NCBI GenBank assembly: GCA_017051695.1
Contig: JAFIDK010000001.1
Coordinates: 186,001-250,000, forward strand
Direction of reading: 5' to 3'
DNA: 64,000 bases
DNA from: Algoriphagus aestuarii
Lineage (GTDB): Bacteria > Bacteroidota > Bacteroidia > Cytophagales > Cyclobacteriaceae
Made by a program: the position numbers and the translations under genes. Positions 51,108 through 59,494 of this stretch are shown in pieces (position 1 is the first letter of the stretch; every line of letters starts with the position of its first letter). The notes beneath the pieces are model-generated. The model was given only the letters and a program-made list of their open reading frames with translations, was not told the DNA's origin and made no database searches.

Positions 51108-51923
51108 TTGAAAACCCACCTTTTTGTCCTGCTTTTCATTCTTACCCCAATTTTTACAAATGCCCAAAACACTCCCCGTGTTCTAATTTTCTACACTGCC
51201 AAAAATGATCTGGCACATATCTCATTTGTAGGGGAAGCATTTCCTTGGTTTGAAAATCAAGTTAAAGAAAATGGGTTTGATTTTGAGGCTACACAAGATT
51301 GGGAACGTTTGAATTCCGAGGAATTAAAAAATTCAGACCTCGTCATCTTTTTAGATACAAGACCTGAAAATGAAAATCAGCGCCAGGCATTTGAATCTTA
51401 TATGAAGAATGGAGGCGCTTGGATAGGATTTCATTTTTCGGCCTTTGCCTTGACACCTTCTGATTTTCCTCAAGATTGGAACTGGTACCATGAGGAATTT
51501 CTAGGATCAGGCCAATATGCCAGCAATACCTGGAGACCTACATCTGCCATTTTAAGAGTAGAAGCTCCCTCTAATCCTATTTTTAAAGGAATCCCTAATA
51601 CCTTTTCATCCTCTCCAAATGAATGGTATAAATGGGAGCATGATCTCAGAGAAAACCCTGACATTGAAATTCTGGCTTCCATTGACCCGAGTAGTTTTCC
51701 TTTAGGAACCGGGCCTAAAAAACATGAAATTTGGCATGAAGGCTATTATCCAGTCATCTGGTCAAACCGGAATTATCGGATGATCTATTTCAATATGGGC
51801 CATAATGATATGGATTATGATGGAGGGACGAATAAAACTCTTTCGAATACCTTTGGTAATAAATACCAAGATCAGGTCGTTATCAATACGATTCTTTGGC
51901 TTTTGGAAAAAAATGAGCCTTAA
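51108..51923 (+). CDS. Secreted ThuA-like protein, second copy
   Basis: A 271-residue protein with a signal peptide (1-20, TNAQ) and a ThuA/GATase-like fold: PRVLIFYTAKNDLAHISFV, SDLVIFLDTRP, NGGAWIGFHFSAF and YRMIYFNMGHNDMDYD. It differs clearly from the 13867 copy. The start is TTG 51108: an in-frame stop lies nine codons upstream and no ATG intervenes, while MKTHLFVLLFIL is a good signal. Stands alone. Confidence 0.83.
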   Translation: MKTHLFVLLFILTPIFTNAQNTPRVLIFYTAKNDLAHISFVGEAFPWFENQVKENGFDFEATQDWERLNSEELKNSDLVIFLDTRPENENQRQAFESYMKNGGAWIGFHFSAFALTPSDFPQDWNWYHEEFLGSGQYASNTWRPTSAILRVEAPSNPIFKGIPNTFSSSPNEWYKWEHDLRENPDIEILASIDPSSFPLGTGPKKHEIWHEGYYPVIWSNRNYRMIYFNMGHNDMDYDGGTNKTLSNTFGNKYQDQVVINTILWLLEKNEP

Positions 51924-51992
51924 CGCTTTTTAAGAATCAAACCATTGATTTACTGAGGGATATCTACTAGCTTTAATTAAACTTTTCATAAA

Positions 51993-52283
51993 ATGAATTC
52001 ATTTAATGCCATTGATCCTGCCAAAAGCCTAGCATCGGTTTCTATCCGGATTTTTCAAGGATTCAGTATTTTATTTTTCTGTCTATCAATTTATTTAGGG
52101 TACTTGTCTTATTTGGACTTTTTCCCTGACTGGCAAATTGTCCATGAATTATCCGATGGAGAAATCAATTGGACCGGCAATTCTACTTTCTGGCAAACCC
52201 TCTTTTTTGCCATTCCCGCATTGATATCAGTAATTGCCTTTTTTCTTTTGGCTTATTTGGGGAAAGTGATCCGAAAAGAATAA
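51993..52283 (+). CDS. Small two-helix membrane protein
   Basis: A 96-residue protein with hydrophobic helices at about 20-42 and 70-92 joined by an acidic loop (HELSDGEINWTGN), ending in a basic KVIRKE. No family is recognised. It lies between a ThuA gene and gltX. Coding potential is plausible but not proved. Confidence 0.55.
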   Translation: MNSFNAIDPAKSLASVSIRIFQGFSILFFCLSIYLGYLSYLDFFPDWQIVHELSDGEINWTGNSTFWQTLFFAIPALISVIAFFLLAYLGKVIRKE

Positions 52284-52341
52284 GAATAGGCCACAGGATT
52301 GATTTTCTCCCGCTCAGAATTTCTGAAAGCATACTATTCCC

Positions 52342-52349
52342 TATCTTTG
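52342..52349 (+). promoter_or_regulatory. -7 element of gltX
   Basis: TATCTTTG, an exact TAnnTTTG match 59 bases before the gltX ATG. Confidence 0.5.
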
Positions 52350-52407
52350 CACCCTATTACAAAGAAAACCCTGGAATCCCATTTCAGAAAAGCACTAAAA
52401 TCAACCC

Positions 52408-53946
52408 ATGAGTCAAGAAGTTCGAGTAAGATTTGCCCCATCCCCAACAGGTCCATTGCATATCGGAGGTGTCAGAACCGCCCTTTACAATTACCTTTTT
52501 GCAAAGAAAACAGGTGGGAAGTTTCTATTGAGAATTGAAGATACCGATCAGACGAGATTTGTACCTGGGGCGGAAAAATACATTCAGGAATCTTTGGAAT
52601 GGCTAGGAATATCTCCTGACGAGAGTCCTTGGAACCCTGGAAATTGCGGTCCTTATCGCCAATCTGAGAGAAAACCAAGCTATATGCAGTACGCCTTAGA
52701 CCTCGTGGAAAAAGGACATGCTTACTACGCCTTTGACACCGCTGAGGAGTTGGAAGCTATGCGCGAACGTTTGACTGCTGCTCGTGTGGTTCAACCTCAA
52801 TACAATAGCATTTCCCGCACACAGATGAAAAACTCACTAACACTTTCTGAAGAGGAAGTGAAGGAAAGATTAGCTTCTGGAGAGCCTTATGTGATACGTG
52901 CCAAAATGCCCCGAAAAGACGAAGTAAGACTGAACGATATGATCCGTGGCTGGGTAATGGTTCACTCCAGCTCATTGGATGACAAGGTTTTGATGAAATC
53001 TGACGGCATGCCGACCTACCATTTGGCAAATATCGTAGATGATCACTTGATGGGAATCACCCATGTAATCAGGGGCGAAGAATGGTTACCTTCAGCACCT
53101 TTGCATGTATTGCTTTATAAGTTTTTTGGTTGGGAAGACTCCATGCCACAATTTGCCCATTTACCGCTTTTGTTAAAACCCAATGGCAATGGAAAACTTT
53201 CGAAGCGTGATGGGGACAAGTTGGGATTCCCTGTTTTTCCTATCAACTGGGAAAATCAGGAAACTGGCGAAACGGCAGCTGGATTCAGAGAGCAAGGATA
53301 TTTAGATGATGCATTTTTGAATTTCTTGGCATTTCTAGGCTGGAATCCCGGGGATGAAAGAGAACTCTTTTCTTTGGAAGAATTAATAGATGCATTCTCG
53401 ATGGAGCGGATTGGGAAGTCCGGGACCAAATTTGATATAGACAAAGCAAAATGGTATAACGAGCAATACCTAAGAAACAAACCTGACCAGGAACTTGCCT
53501 CCTATATTATTGAAGATGCAAAAAAAGAAGGACTTGATTTGAACCAGGAGCTTGGCCAGAAAGCGGCATCTTTGGTAAAAGGGAGAGTAACTTTTCCGGC
53601 TGACCTTTGGAAAGAAAGTAAATTCCTTTTTGTACCATTAACCGGTTTTGACATGGAAGTAGCTTCCAAGAAATGGAATGCCGATGCAGTCAAAGTATTG
53701 ACTAATTACTCCAAAACTATTGATGATTACTCCGGTACTTTTGATGCAGAAACGGCTAAATCTATGCTCGGGTCTGCCGCAGAAGCTGAAGAAATAAAAC
53801 TTGGAAAAGTAATGCAAGCTGTGCGTTTGGCAGTAACCGGATCTGGTGCAGGGCCGGATTTGATGGAAGTTTTTGCTATTTTAGGAACTCAAGAAGTGTC
53901 CAAACGCATCCAATTTGCGTTAGATACACTTCCGGTAATTGCCTAA
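52408..53946 (+). CDS. gltX: Glutamyl-tRNA synthetase
   Basis: A 512-residue class I aminoacyl-tRNA synthetase. FAPSPTGPLHIGGVRTALYN carries the HIGH variant (HIGG, 18-21) and GKLSKRDGDK the KMSKS variant near 260. The C-terminal helical anticodon-binding part ends VSKRIQFALDTL. It charges tRNA-Glu, and in organisms lacking GlnRS also tRNA-Gln; which applies here cannot be told. Confidence 0.97.
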   Translation: MSQEVRVRFAPSPTGPLHIGGVRTALYNYLFAKKTGGKFLLRIEDTDQTRFVPGAEKYIQESLEWLGISPDESPWNPGNCGPYRQSERKPSYMQYALDLVEKGHAYYAFDTAEELEAMRERLTAARVVQPQYNSISRTQMKNSLTLSEEEVKERLASGEPYVIRAKMPRKDEVRLNDMIRGWVMVHSSSLDDKVLMKSDGMPTYHLANIVDDHLMGITHVIRGEEWLPSAPLHVLLYKFFGWEDSMPQFAHLPLLLKPNGNGKLSKRDGDKLGFPVFPINWENQETGETAAGFREQGYLDDAFLNFLAFLGWNPGDERELFSLEELIDAFSMERIGKSGTKFDIDKAKWYNEQYLRNKPDQELASYIIEDAKKEGLDLNQELGQKAASLVKGRVTFPADLWKESKFLFVPLTGFDMEVASKKWNADAVKVLTNYSKTIDDYSGTFDAETAKSMLGSAAEAEEIKLGKVMQAVRLAVTGSGAGPDLMEVFAILGTQEVSKRIQFALDTLPVIA

Positions 53947-53958
53947 ACAAAAAAAGCC

Positions 53959-54162
53959 ATGGCTAAAAAGAAAAATAAAATAGACGCAGATCCGAAGGTC
54001 CATGAAGACTTAAAGGGTTTCAAAATGGATATCAATTCTTTTGGAGAGATCAATTCCAGTTTTTCTATTGATAAAATCAATGAGTTCCTGAACAAAAATG
54101 TCGAGGATAAAAAGCTGAAAGACAGAGATGATCTGGATTCAGAGGAAAACGAAAAAGATTGA
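53959..54162 (+). CDS. Small charged protein, unknown function
   Basis: A 67-residue, lysine/aspartate-rich protein (MAKKKNKIDADPKVHEDLKG; core GFKMDINSFGEINSSFSIDKINEFLNK split as FKMDINSFGEI and SIDKINEFLNK). No signal peptide or known domain. It follows gltX by 12 bp and precedes a terminator, so it is cotranscribed with gltX. Probably an authentic small gene. Confidence 0.65.
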   Translation: MAKKKNKIDADPKVHEDLKGFKMDINSFGEINSSFSIDKINEFLNKNVEDKKLKDRDDLDSEENEKD

Positions 54163-54190
54163 CTGTCTCTAAATATTATTTAACAAAACT

Positions 54191-54215
54191 AAAAGCTCCT
54201 AATTGGAGCTTTTTT
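54191..54215 (+). terminator. Terminator after gltX and small gene
   Basis: AAAAGCTCC (54191-54199), a 5-nt loop, then GGAGCTTTT and further T. It lies inside an upstream extension of the next reading frame, which rules that extension out. Confidence 0.85.
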
Positions 54216-54257
54216 GTTTTATTTATGGATCAAAAGAACGGAATATCTCTCAAAACC

Positions 54258-57023
54258 ATGAAAGTACTTTTATCCACCTTGCTTTTTTTAAGCATTCATT
54301 TTTTGCTATCAGCACAAACTGGTACAGTTACCGGCATTGTAAAAGATGCGGAAACCGGAGAAACTTTGCCTTTTTGCAATGTTTTTGTTAATAATACAAC
54401 CATCGCCACTGTCACTGATATGGATGGGAAATACACTCTTCCAGATCTAGAACCTGGCCCGTTGGAAATCGGATTTTCATTTATCGGTTATGTGGCTGAG
54501 ACCAAAAAGATCACCCTTAATCCGGGAGGAGTCTCGACTGTCAACCTTAACATGAAACCTTTTGCCCAAGAACTGAGTGATGTAGAAATCAAAGCCTCAA
54601 GGGATAAAAGCTGGGAAAGAGATCTTAGAAAATTCGAGAATTTATTCCTTGGAAATGATGAAATAGCCAAGAAATCGACCATTGAAAATCCTTGGGTCAT
54701 CGACTTTCCCGAAAGTGAAGAAAAAAACACTTTTAAAGCTACTGCAGGTATTCCTTTAGAGATAATCAATAATTATCTGGGCTATAAAATCAGTTTTGAT
54801 CTTAAAGATTTTTTTGATTCACCAACTAACTACAGAATCGCCGGGGCAGCAAGATTTGAGGAAATGAAGCCGGAGTCAGAGGATCAAAGGGCTACCTGGG
54901 AAAATAACAGGGCGGAAATCTATCGAAAATCCCCGATGAATATGTTTCGTGCTATGATCACCGGTGATCAGGAAAAAGAAGGTTTCTTTCTGTATGGCGA
55001 TAAAGCAGGAGGTGCTCCTTCCATGAATATGCGGTCGGATATTTTTGCAAATGAACTGGGCAAATCCGTCGTGCCTTACAAACCTGACAACCTAGTCACT
55101 CCTGCTCCGAATAAACCTGGGGAATACCTGATCACTATGAAAGGTCGGATCGAAATCCACTATCAAAAAGGATATTCCCAAGTGAACACCTATAAAGATG
55201 CCCCATATCCCGTTTCTTGGCTAGAGGTAAATAAAAACATGGTTCGCGTAAAAGAGAACGGAATGGTTTTAAATCCTCAGGATTTGGTCTTTTCCGGAGA
55301 CATGGACCGAAAGCGGATTTCCACTTTATTGCCATTGGATTATGATGCTGAAAAAGCCATCATGCTCCAAAACATGGACAGAACCGCTGCCAATTTTCAG
55401 GAAAAAGTATTTATCCACACTGACAAACCCTATTACTATGCCGGCGATCAGATTTATCTCAAAGGATACTTTAATTATGGAAACCCTTACTTGCGGGATG
55501 AGCTAAGCAAAGTTTTGCATGTAGAAATCATCAATAAAAACAGGGATTTGATCATTTCTAAAAAATTCCCGGTTCGCGATGGCATTGCAGTTGGTAATTT
55601 TTCTTTACCGGACACTCTTTCTCAGGAAGATTACTTTCTTAGAGCCTACACCAACTGGCAAAAAAACTATGGGCCCAATCATTATTTCATCAAGCCAGTA
55701 AGCATTCTGGATCCATTTCAGCGGGTTGTGGAGTTTGAAGCCTCCGAGAATCCTGAAGCAAAAGGAATCGCAGTAAAAGCGGATAAAGAATCCTTTGGAA
55801 AAAGGGAAAAAGTCACATTGACTATACAAACTCTATCTGATAAACAAATGCCTGTGTCAGCTAATTTATCGGTTTCTGTCACGGATCAAAGCCAGATCAT
55901 TCCAATAAAAGAAAGTACGGATATCACTCAATCTCTCAAACTTGAATCCATCCCTGAGAATTTAGGATTGGATCGTTTCTCATATCCGGTCGAAAAATCC
56001 CTTTCGCTAAAAGGTTTTGTAACGGATGAAAAGGGAAAACCAATTTCGACTTCTGTTACAGCATTTGTTAATGATTTTCAAGGAATGGTAAACCTGGAAT
56101 CCAACCGGGAAGGGGAATTCACCATGGAGGAAATGGAGTTTTATGGACCGATGAAATTGGCTTTTCAGTCTACAGACAAAAAAGGAAATCCTGAAGGATC
56201 AGTCAAATTGATGGAAAATTTGAAGGCGCCAATTACATTGCCCTCAGACGCATATTTCCCTAAAAAGGAAAAAGTTTCCAATTCAATTTTCCCAAAAGTT
56301 GAAGAAGAAGTAGAAGAAGAACGAGTAGATGAAGAGGAAGAATCTACCGAAAAAGAAGAAAAGCAGGCGATTTATGGAAAACCGAATTACATCGTCGAAG
56401 GAGAAAAACTGATGGCAACGGGTAATTCCGTAGATCTTGTCAATAGCCTTGCAGGCAATGTACCGGGCATGCGAGTGACTTTGGTAGGTGCTACCGGCCA
56501 ACAACAAATCAGGCTACGTGGAGGAGGTGCCTCCGTAGGAGGGAGTCTCGAGCCCCTTGTAATGGTCAATGGCGGCATTATGGCACAAACTGGGGCAACA
56601 ACTGCAGCAGATAATTTGCGAAGTATCAACGTCAATGACATCGATCGAGTGGAAATAGTGACGCGTACTGTTCCGATGTTAGGAGATCAAGGTAGAAATG
56701 GAGTCATCGCAGTTTACCTGAAAGAATATGATCCAAACGCAGTAAATCCGATGTCGGGCGCAGGCTTAAATTCATTTTTGGTGGAAGGCTACTCTACCTA
56801 CAATCCTATGTACGTGGTGGATTATTCTCAGGAAAATGACCCGAATTTTGTTGACCAAAGACAAACGCTATATTGGAACCCATATTTGGTGACGGATGAC
56901 AATGGTGTAGTGACCATTTCATTTTATACCAATGATGCTGCTGCTCCTATGACCGTGTCAGTAAAAGGATTTAGTGTAAATGGCCAAGGGATGTCCGGCA
57001 CATTTACGATCAACTCGAAATAA
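54258..57023 (+). CDS. Barrel-less plug protein with carboxypeptidase-like and MG2-like domains
   Basis: A 921-residue secreted protein (signal 1-19, SAQTG; ATG 54258 chosen because earlier codons lie in a terminator). Domains: CarboxypepD_reg-like repeat (about 22-100, GIVKDAETGETLPFCNVFVN), then a long unassigned region, an alpha-2-macroglobulin MG2-like domain (about 380-470, EKVFIHTDKPYYYAGDQIYL), an acidic Glu linker near 680-705, and a TonB-receptor plug (about 720-825, SLAGNVPGMRV and IDRVEIV). No 22-strand barrel follows. Probably periplasmic or outer-membrane associated. Function unknown. Confidence 0.8.
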   Translation: MKVLLSTLLFLSIHFLLSAQTGTVTGIVKDAETGETLPFCNVFVNNTTIATVTDMDGKYTLPDLEPGPLEIGFSFIGYVAETKKITLNPGGVSTVNLNMKPFAQELSDVEIKASRDKSWERDLRKFENLFLGNDEIAKKSTIENPWVIDFPESEEKNTFKATAGIPLEIINNYLGYKISFDLKDFFDSPTNYRIAGAARFEEMKPESEDQRATWENNRAEIYRKSPMNMFRAMITGDQEKEGFFLYGDKAGGAPSMNMRSDIFANELGKSVVPYKPDNLVTPAPNKPGEYLITMKGRIEIHYQKGYSQVNTYKDAPYPVSWLEVNKNMVRVKENGMVLNPQDLVFSGDMDRKRISTLLPLDYDAEKAIMLQNMDRTAANFQEKVFIHTDKPYYYAGDQIYLKGYFNYGNPYLRDELSKVLHVEIINKNRDLIISKKFPVRDGIAVGNFSLPDTLSQEDYFLRAYTNWQKNYGPNHYFIKPVSILDPFQRVVEFEASENPEAKGIAVKADKESFGKREKVTLTIQTLSDKQMPVSANLSVSVTDQSQIIPIKESTDITQSLKLESIPENLGLDRFSYPVEKSLSLKGFVTDEKGKPISTSVTAFVNDFQGMVNLESNREGEFTMEEMEFYGPMKLAFQSTDKKGNPEGSVKLMENLKAPITLPSDAYFPKKEKVSNSIFPKVEEEVEEERVDEEEESTEKEEKQAIYGKPNYIVEGEKLMATGNSVDLVNSLAGNVPGMRVTLVGATGQQQIRLRGGGASVGGSLEPLVMVNGGIMAQTGATTAADNLRSINVNDIDRVEIVTRTVPMLGDQGRNGVIAVYLKEYDPNAVNPMSGAGLNSFLVEGYSTYNPMYVVDYSQENDPNFVDQRQTLYWNPYLVTDDNGVVTISFYTNDAAAPMTVSVKGFSVNGQGMSGTFTINSK

Positions 57024-57059
57024 TTGCGGAGGGCTAAGCGGATTTCTTTAATTTTGAGC

Positions 57060-57734
57060 ATGAACCGATTCTTTCTGGCCCTTTTCTTTTGTTTTGGTGC
57101 AGCTGGTCTTTCAGCCCAAACCAGCGTGGGTATCAGAGGAGGATATACTACCTCCTCCTTTTCTTACATTCCTGCATTGAACATCAGAAGCATCTCGGTA
57201 GATGGGTTGTCCGCTCCTACTTTTGCTTTTGTTTTGGAACATTTCAATGCCAAAAATGCAGGTGTGGAATTAAATATCCAATATTTGTCCACCGGCTTTA
57301 GGCAATCCATCGAAGATACAGAAGGGGGCATTTTATATAATGAGACCCAATTGGATTATATGAAAATCCCTTTGTTGGCAAGTTTTTATGCAGGACGCTC
57401 GGGAAGATTTCAAATCAAATTCGGCCCTCATTTAGGGTATCTGCTGAGTGCAGATGATGTGATCCGTGAGTTTTCTGAAAGCTCTCCACCGGAAATCCCA
57501 ACTTATGGCGGTCCGGATGACAATCCTAAAAGATTGATGTACGGTCTGACAGCAGGAGCTGGGATCTCCAAGCTATTCGGAAAAAGCACTCTTGCAGGGG
57601 AAGTTCGTTTCGGATATGATTTTACAAATCCAGAATCCCAAGAGCGGATTTTTGATCTGAACTTCACCACATTGGAATTCACTCTGGCCTACCTTTTCAG
57701 GATCCGGGAATCTAAAAAAAATGAAACTAATTAA
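57060..57734 (+). CDS. PorT-like outer-membrane beta-barrel protein
   Basis: A 224-residue barrel protein; ATG 57060. Signal peptide 1-19 (LSAQTS). The barrel shows alternating strands: VGIRGGYTTSSFSYI, GVELNIQYLSTGF, LDYMKIPLLASFYAG and LFGKSTLAGEVRFGYDF. It fits the outer-membrane protein beta-barrel/PorT domain. It follows the plug/MG2 protein by 36 bp, so it may be a partner, although an 8-10 stranded barrel cannot replace a TonB barrel. Confidence 0.75.
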   Translation: MNRFFLALFFCFGAAGLSAQTSVGIRGGYTTSSFSYIPALNIRSISVDGLSAPTFAFVLEHFNAKNAGVELNIQYLSTGFRQSIEDTEGGILYNETQLDYMKIPLLASFYAGRSGRFQIKFGPHLGYLLSADDVIREFSESSPPEIPTYGGPDDNPKRLMYGLTAGAGISKLFGKSTLAGEVRFGYDFTNPESQERIFDLNFTTLEFTLAYLFRIRESKKNETN

Positions 57735-57822
57735 GTAAGTTTCTGGTCCTCTCCGATCCATTTTAATTTTTTTTCTAGCTTGATGTCATATATTGATGGC
57801 TTTGACCGACTAACCATTGTAA

Positions 57823-58317
57823 ATGAATCGGAGCCAGCTAGATCATATTCTCAAATCCTACCATCGGGAAGCCTATATCTGGGCTAGACAATGTTGTGCA
57901 TTTGATGATGAACTGGCTAAAGATGTGCTTCAACAGGTTTATTTAAAGATTTTGGAAGGAAGTGCGAAGCTGAAGGATATAGAAAAAGCTAAAACATGGC
58001 TGTTTTCGATCGTTCGCTACACAGCCATTGATCAGCTGAGAAAGCAAGGCAAGATTGTTTCTTTGGATGATACCTACGAAGTCGAAGATTTCAAAGAAGA
58101 AATTGACCAGACCGATTACCAAGCGATCATCCAACTCCTCCCAAAAATGCAGCAGGAAGTGATTCTGATGGTTTTTTACCATCAAATGACGATTGAGCAA
58201 AGTGCAGAAGTCCTGCAAATTGGCCTTGGTACCGCGAGAACACATTACGATCGCGGGAAGAAGAAACTAAAAGAATTGATTACAAAAGTTCAAATCCAGG
58301 AAGATTATGGAAAATAA
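57823..58317 (+). CDS. ECF-like RNA polymerase sigma factor
   Basis: A 164-residue sigma-70-family factor. Region 2 spans about 10-80 (DELAKDVLQQVYLKIL; WLFSIVRYTAIDQLRK) and region 4 about 105-160 (LPKMQQEVILMVFYHQMTIEQSAEVL and LGTARTHYDRGKKKLKEL). No region 1 or 3, as in ECF/SigZ-like factors. It overlaps the next gene by 11 bases, typical of sigma/anti-sigma pairs. Confidence 0.92.
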   Translation: MNRSQLDHILKSYHREAYIWARQCCAFDDELAKDVLQQVYLKILEGSAKLKDIEKAKTWLFSIVRYTAIDQLRKQGKIVSLDDTYEVEDFKEEIDQTDYQAIIQLLPKMQQEVILMVFYHQMTIEQSAEVLQIGLGTARTHYDRGKKKLKELITKVQIQEDYGK

Positions 58318-58618
58318 CGAACAGCTAGAACGGTTTTTTGAACAGATGAAGAAACAGGACGAGGAACTTCATATCCCTCCTTTTCCTGAATACAAAACAA
58401 AGCGAATGAATCTTTGGATTCCTGCTGGAATTGCAGCCTCTTTAGCTTTAGCGGGCTTGATCATGTATGAACCTCAGCCTCTACCTGAGGCCCCGAATGA
58501 AGTATTGATTATCACACTTCAGGAAGGGGAAAACAATGAACAGGAATTTACCATCGAAGAAAAAGCCTATTTGGATGTATGGGAATCTCCTACAGCCTCC
58601 TTATTGACCGATTACTAA
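58307..58618 (+). CDS. Single-pass membrane protein, putative anti-sigma factor
   Basis: A 103-residue protein. N-terminal cytoplasmic part of about 32 residues (ENNEQLERFFEQMKKQDEEL), a membrane helix at about 36-52 (LWIPAGIAASLALAGLIMY) and an acidic periplasmic tail. Overlap with the sigma gene suggests an anti-sigma role like small CnrY-type proteins. No zinc-finger anti-sigma motif (HxxxCxxC) is seen, so it is inferred from size, topology and context. Confidence 0.65.
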   Translation: MENNEQLERFFEQMKKQDEELHIPPFPEYKTKRMNLWIPAGIAASLALAGLIMYEPQPLPEAPNEVLIITLQEGENNEQEFTIEEKAYLDVWESPTASLLTDY

Positions 58619-58631
58619 ACCAACTTATTTT

Positions 58632-59426
58632 ATGAAACATGTATTATTTCTTTTTCTCTTATTGAGTGCAGGAATTGCCTATGGACAAATAGCCACTTCC
58701 ATTGGGCCAGGACAGGATTTATTTCAGAGAAACCTCTATTCCGCTGACAGAGTCATGGAAATGAGAGAAGAACTTGAGTTGTCGGATGCCCAAGTTGCAA
58801 ACATTAAAAAAGCCTACAGCAAAAACGCAGGTGAATTCAGCACGATAAAGTGGGATCTTGATGAAGCTACTACAAAGCTGAAAAACCTGCTCAACCTACC
58901 CAAAATTGACCAAGTAGCTGTTCAAAAGCAGATGGATGTCGTGTTGAAGCTGGAAAACCAAATGAAGAAAATGCAATTGGATAATTTAGTAGCTATCAAA
59001 AATGAGCTGACTGAAGAGCAGCAAAAGAAACTACAAAAAAACACTGTGTACATCGTCTCCTCGGACAAAGGTGTGAATAGAATATCTCCTGTTACAGGGT
59101 ACGCAACGAGTGTCAAAGGCAGTAACGTTAGAGTTGGACAGCCAGCATATGCAATGACTTGGGATAGTAACAAAGTTGGTTCTGGTCAAGTAGCAAATGG
59201 TCCAGGTGTATCAGTTTATGTAGCAGGTAGCCAGAATAATGGAGACAAGCCTTTGTACTATTTGGACATGAAGGAAGGAATGATACAAATTAACGATTTT
59301 GATGGGATTAAGCCTGAAACCATTGAAAGTATTCAAGTTCTGAAAGACAAGGAAGCTATTGAAAAGTTTGGAGAAAAAGCCAAAAATGGTGTGGTCATTC
59401 TCAAACTTAAATCAGGATCAAAATAA
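58632..59426 (+). CDS. Spy/CpxP-like periplasmic protein with a plug-like tail
   Basis: A 264-residue secreted protein (signal 1-19, AYGQ). Residues about 30-135 form an antiparallel helical unit with two LTxxQ-type motifs (LELSDAQVANIKKAY and ELTEEQQKKLQ), as in Spy, CpxP and CnrX. The C-terminal 60 residues (LYYLDMKEGMIQIND; IESIQVLKDKEAIEKFG; NGVVILKLK) follow the end pattern of a TonB plug domain. Third in a sigma/membrane-protein/Spy-like operon, so it may sense envelope damage or metal. Confidence 0.72.
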   Translation: MKHVLFLFLLLSAGIAYGQIATSIGPGQDLFQRNLYSADRVMEMREELELSDAQVANIKKAYSKNAGEFSTIKWDLDEATTKLKNLLNLPKIDQVAVQKQMDVVLKLENQMKKMQLDNLVAIKNELTEEQQKKLQKNTVYIVSSDKGVNRISPVTGYATSVKGSNVRVGQPAYAMTWDSNKVGSGQVANGPGVSVYVAGSQNNGDKPLYYLDMKEGMIQINDFDGIKPETIESIQVLKDKEAIEKFGEKAKNGVVILKLKSGSK

Positions 59427-59448
59427 AAAAATTTATAGTAATTAGATG

Positions 59449-59480
59449 AAAAAGGAACCCGGATTTGGGTTCCTTTTTTT
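59449..59480. terminator. Bidirectional terminator between Spy-like and DUF885 genes
   Basis: AAAAAGGAACCC (59449-59460) pairs with GGGTTCCTTTTT (59467-59478), with T on both sides of the converging genes. Confidence 0.85.
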
Positions 59481-59494
59481 GTTTCAATTTCTAT

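Noticed and set aside
54159-54257. Upstream extension of the plug/MG2 protein
   Set aside because: The extension contains an intrinsic terminator at 54191-54215 and precedes a clean signal peptide at ATG 54258.
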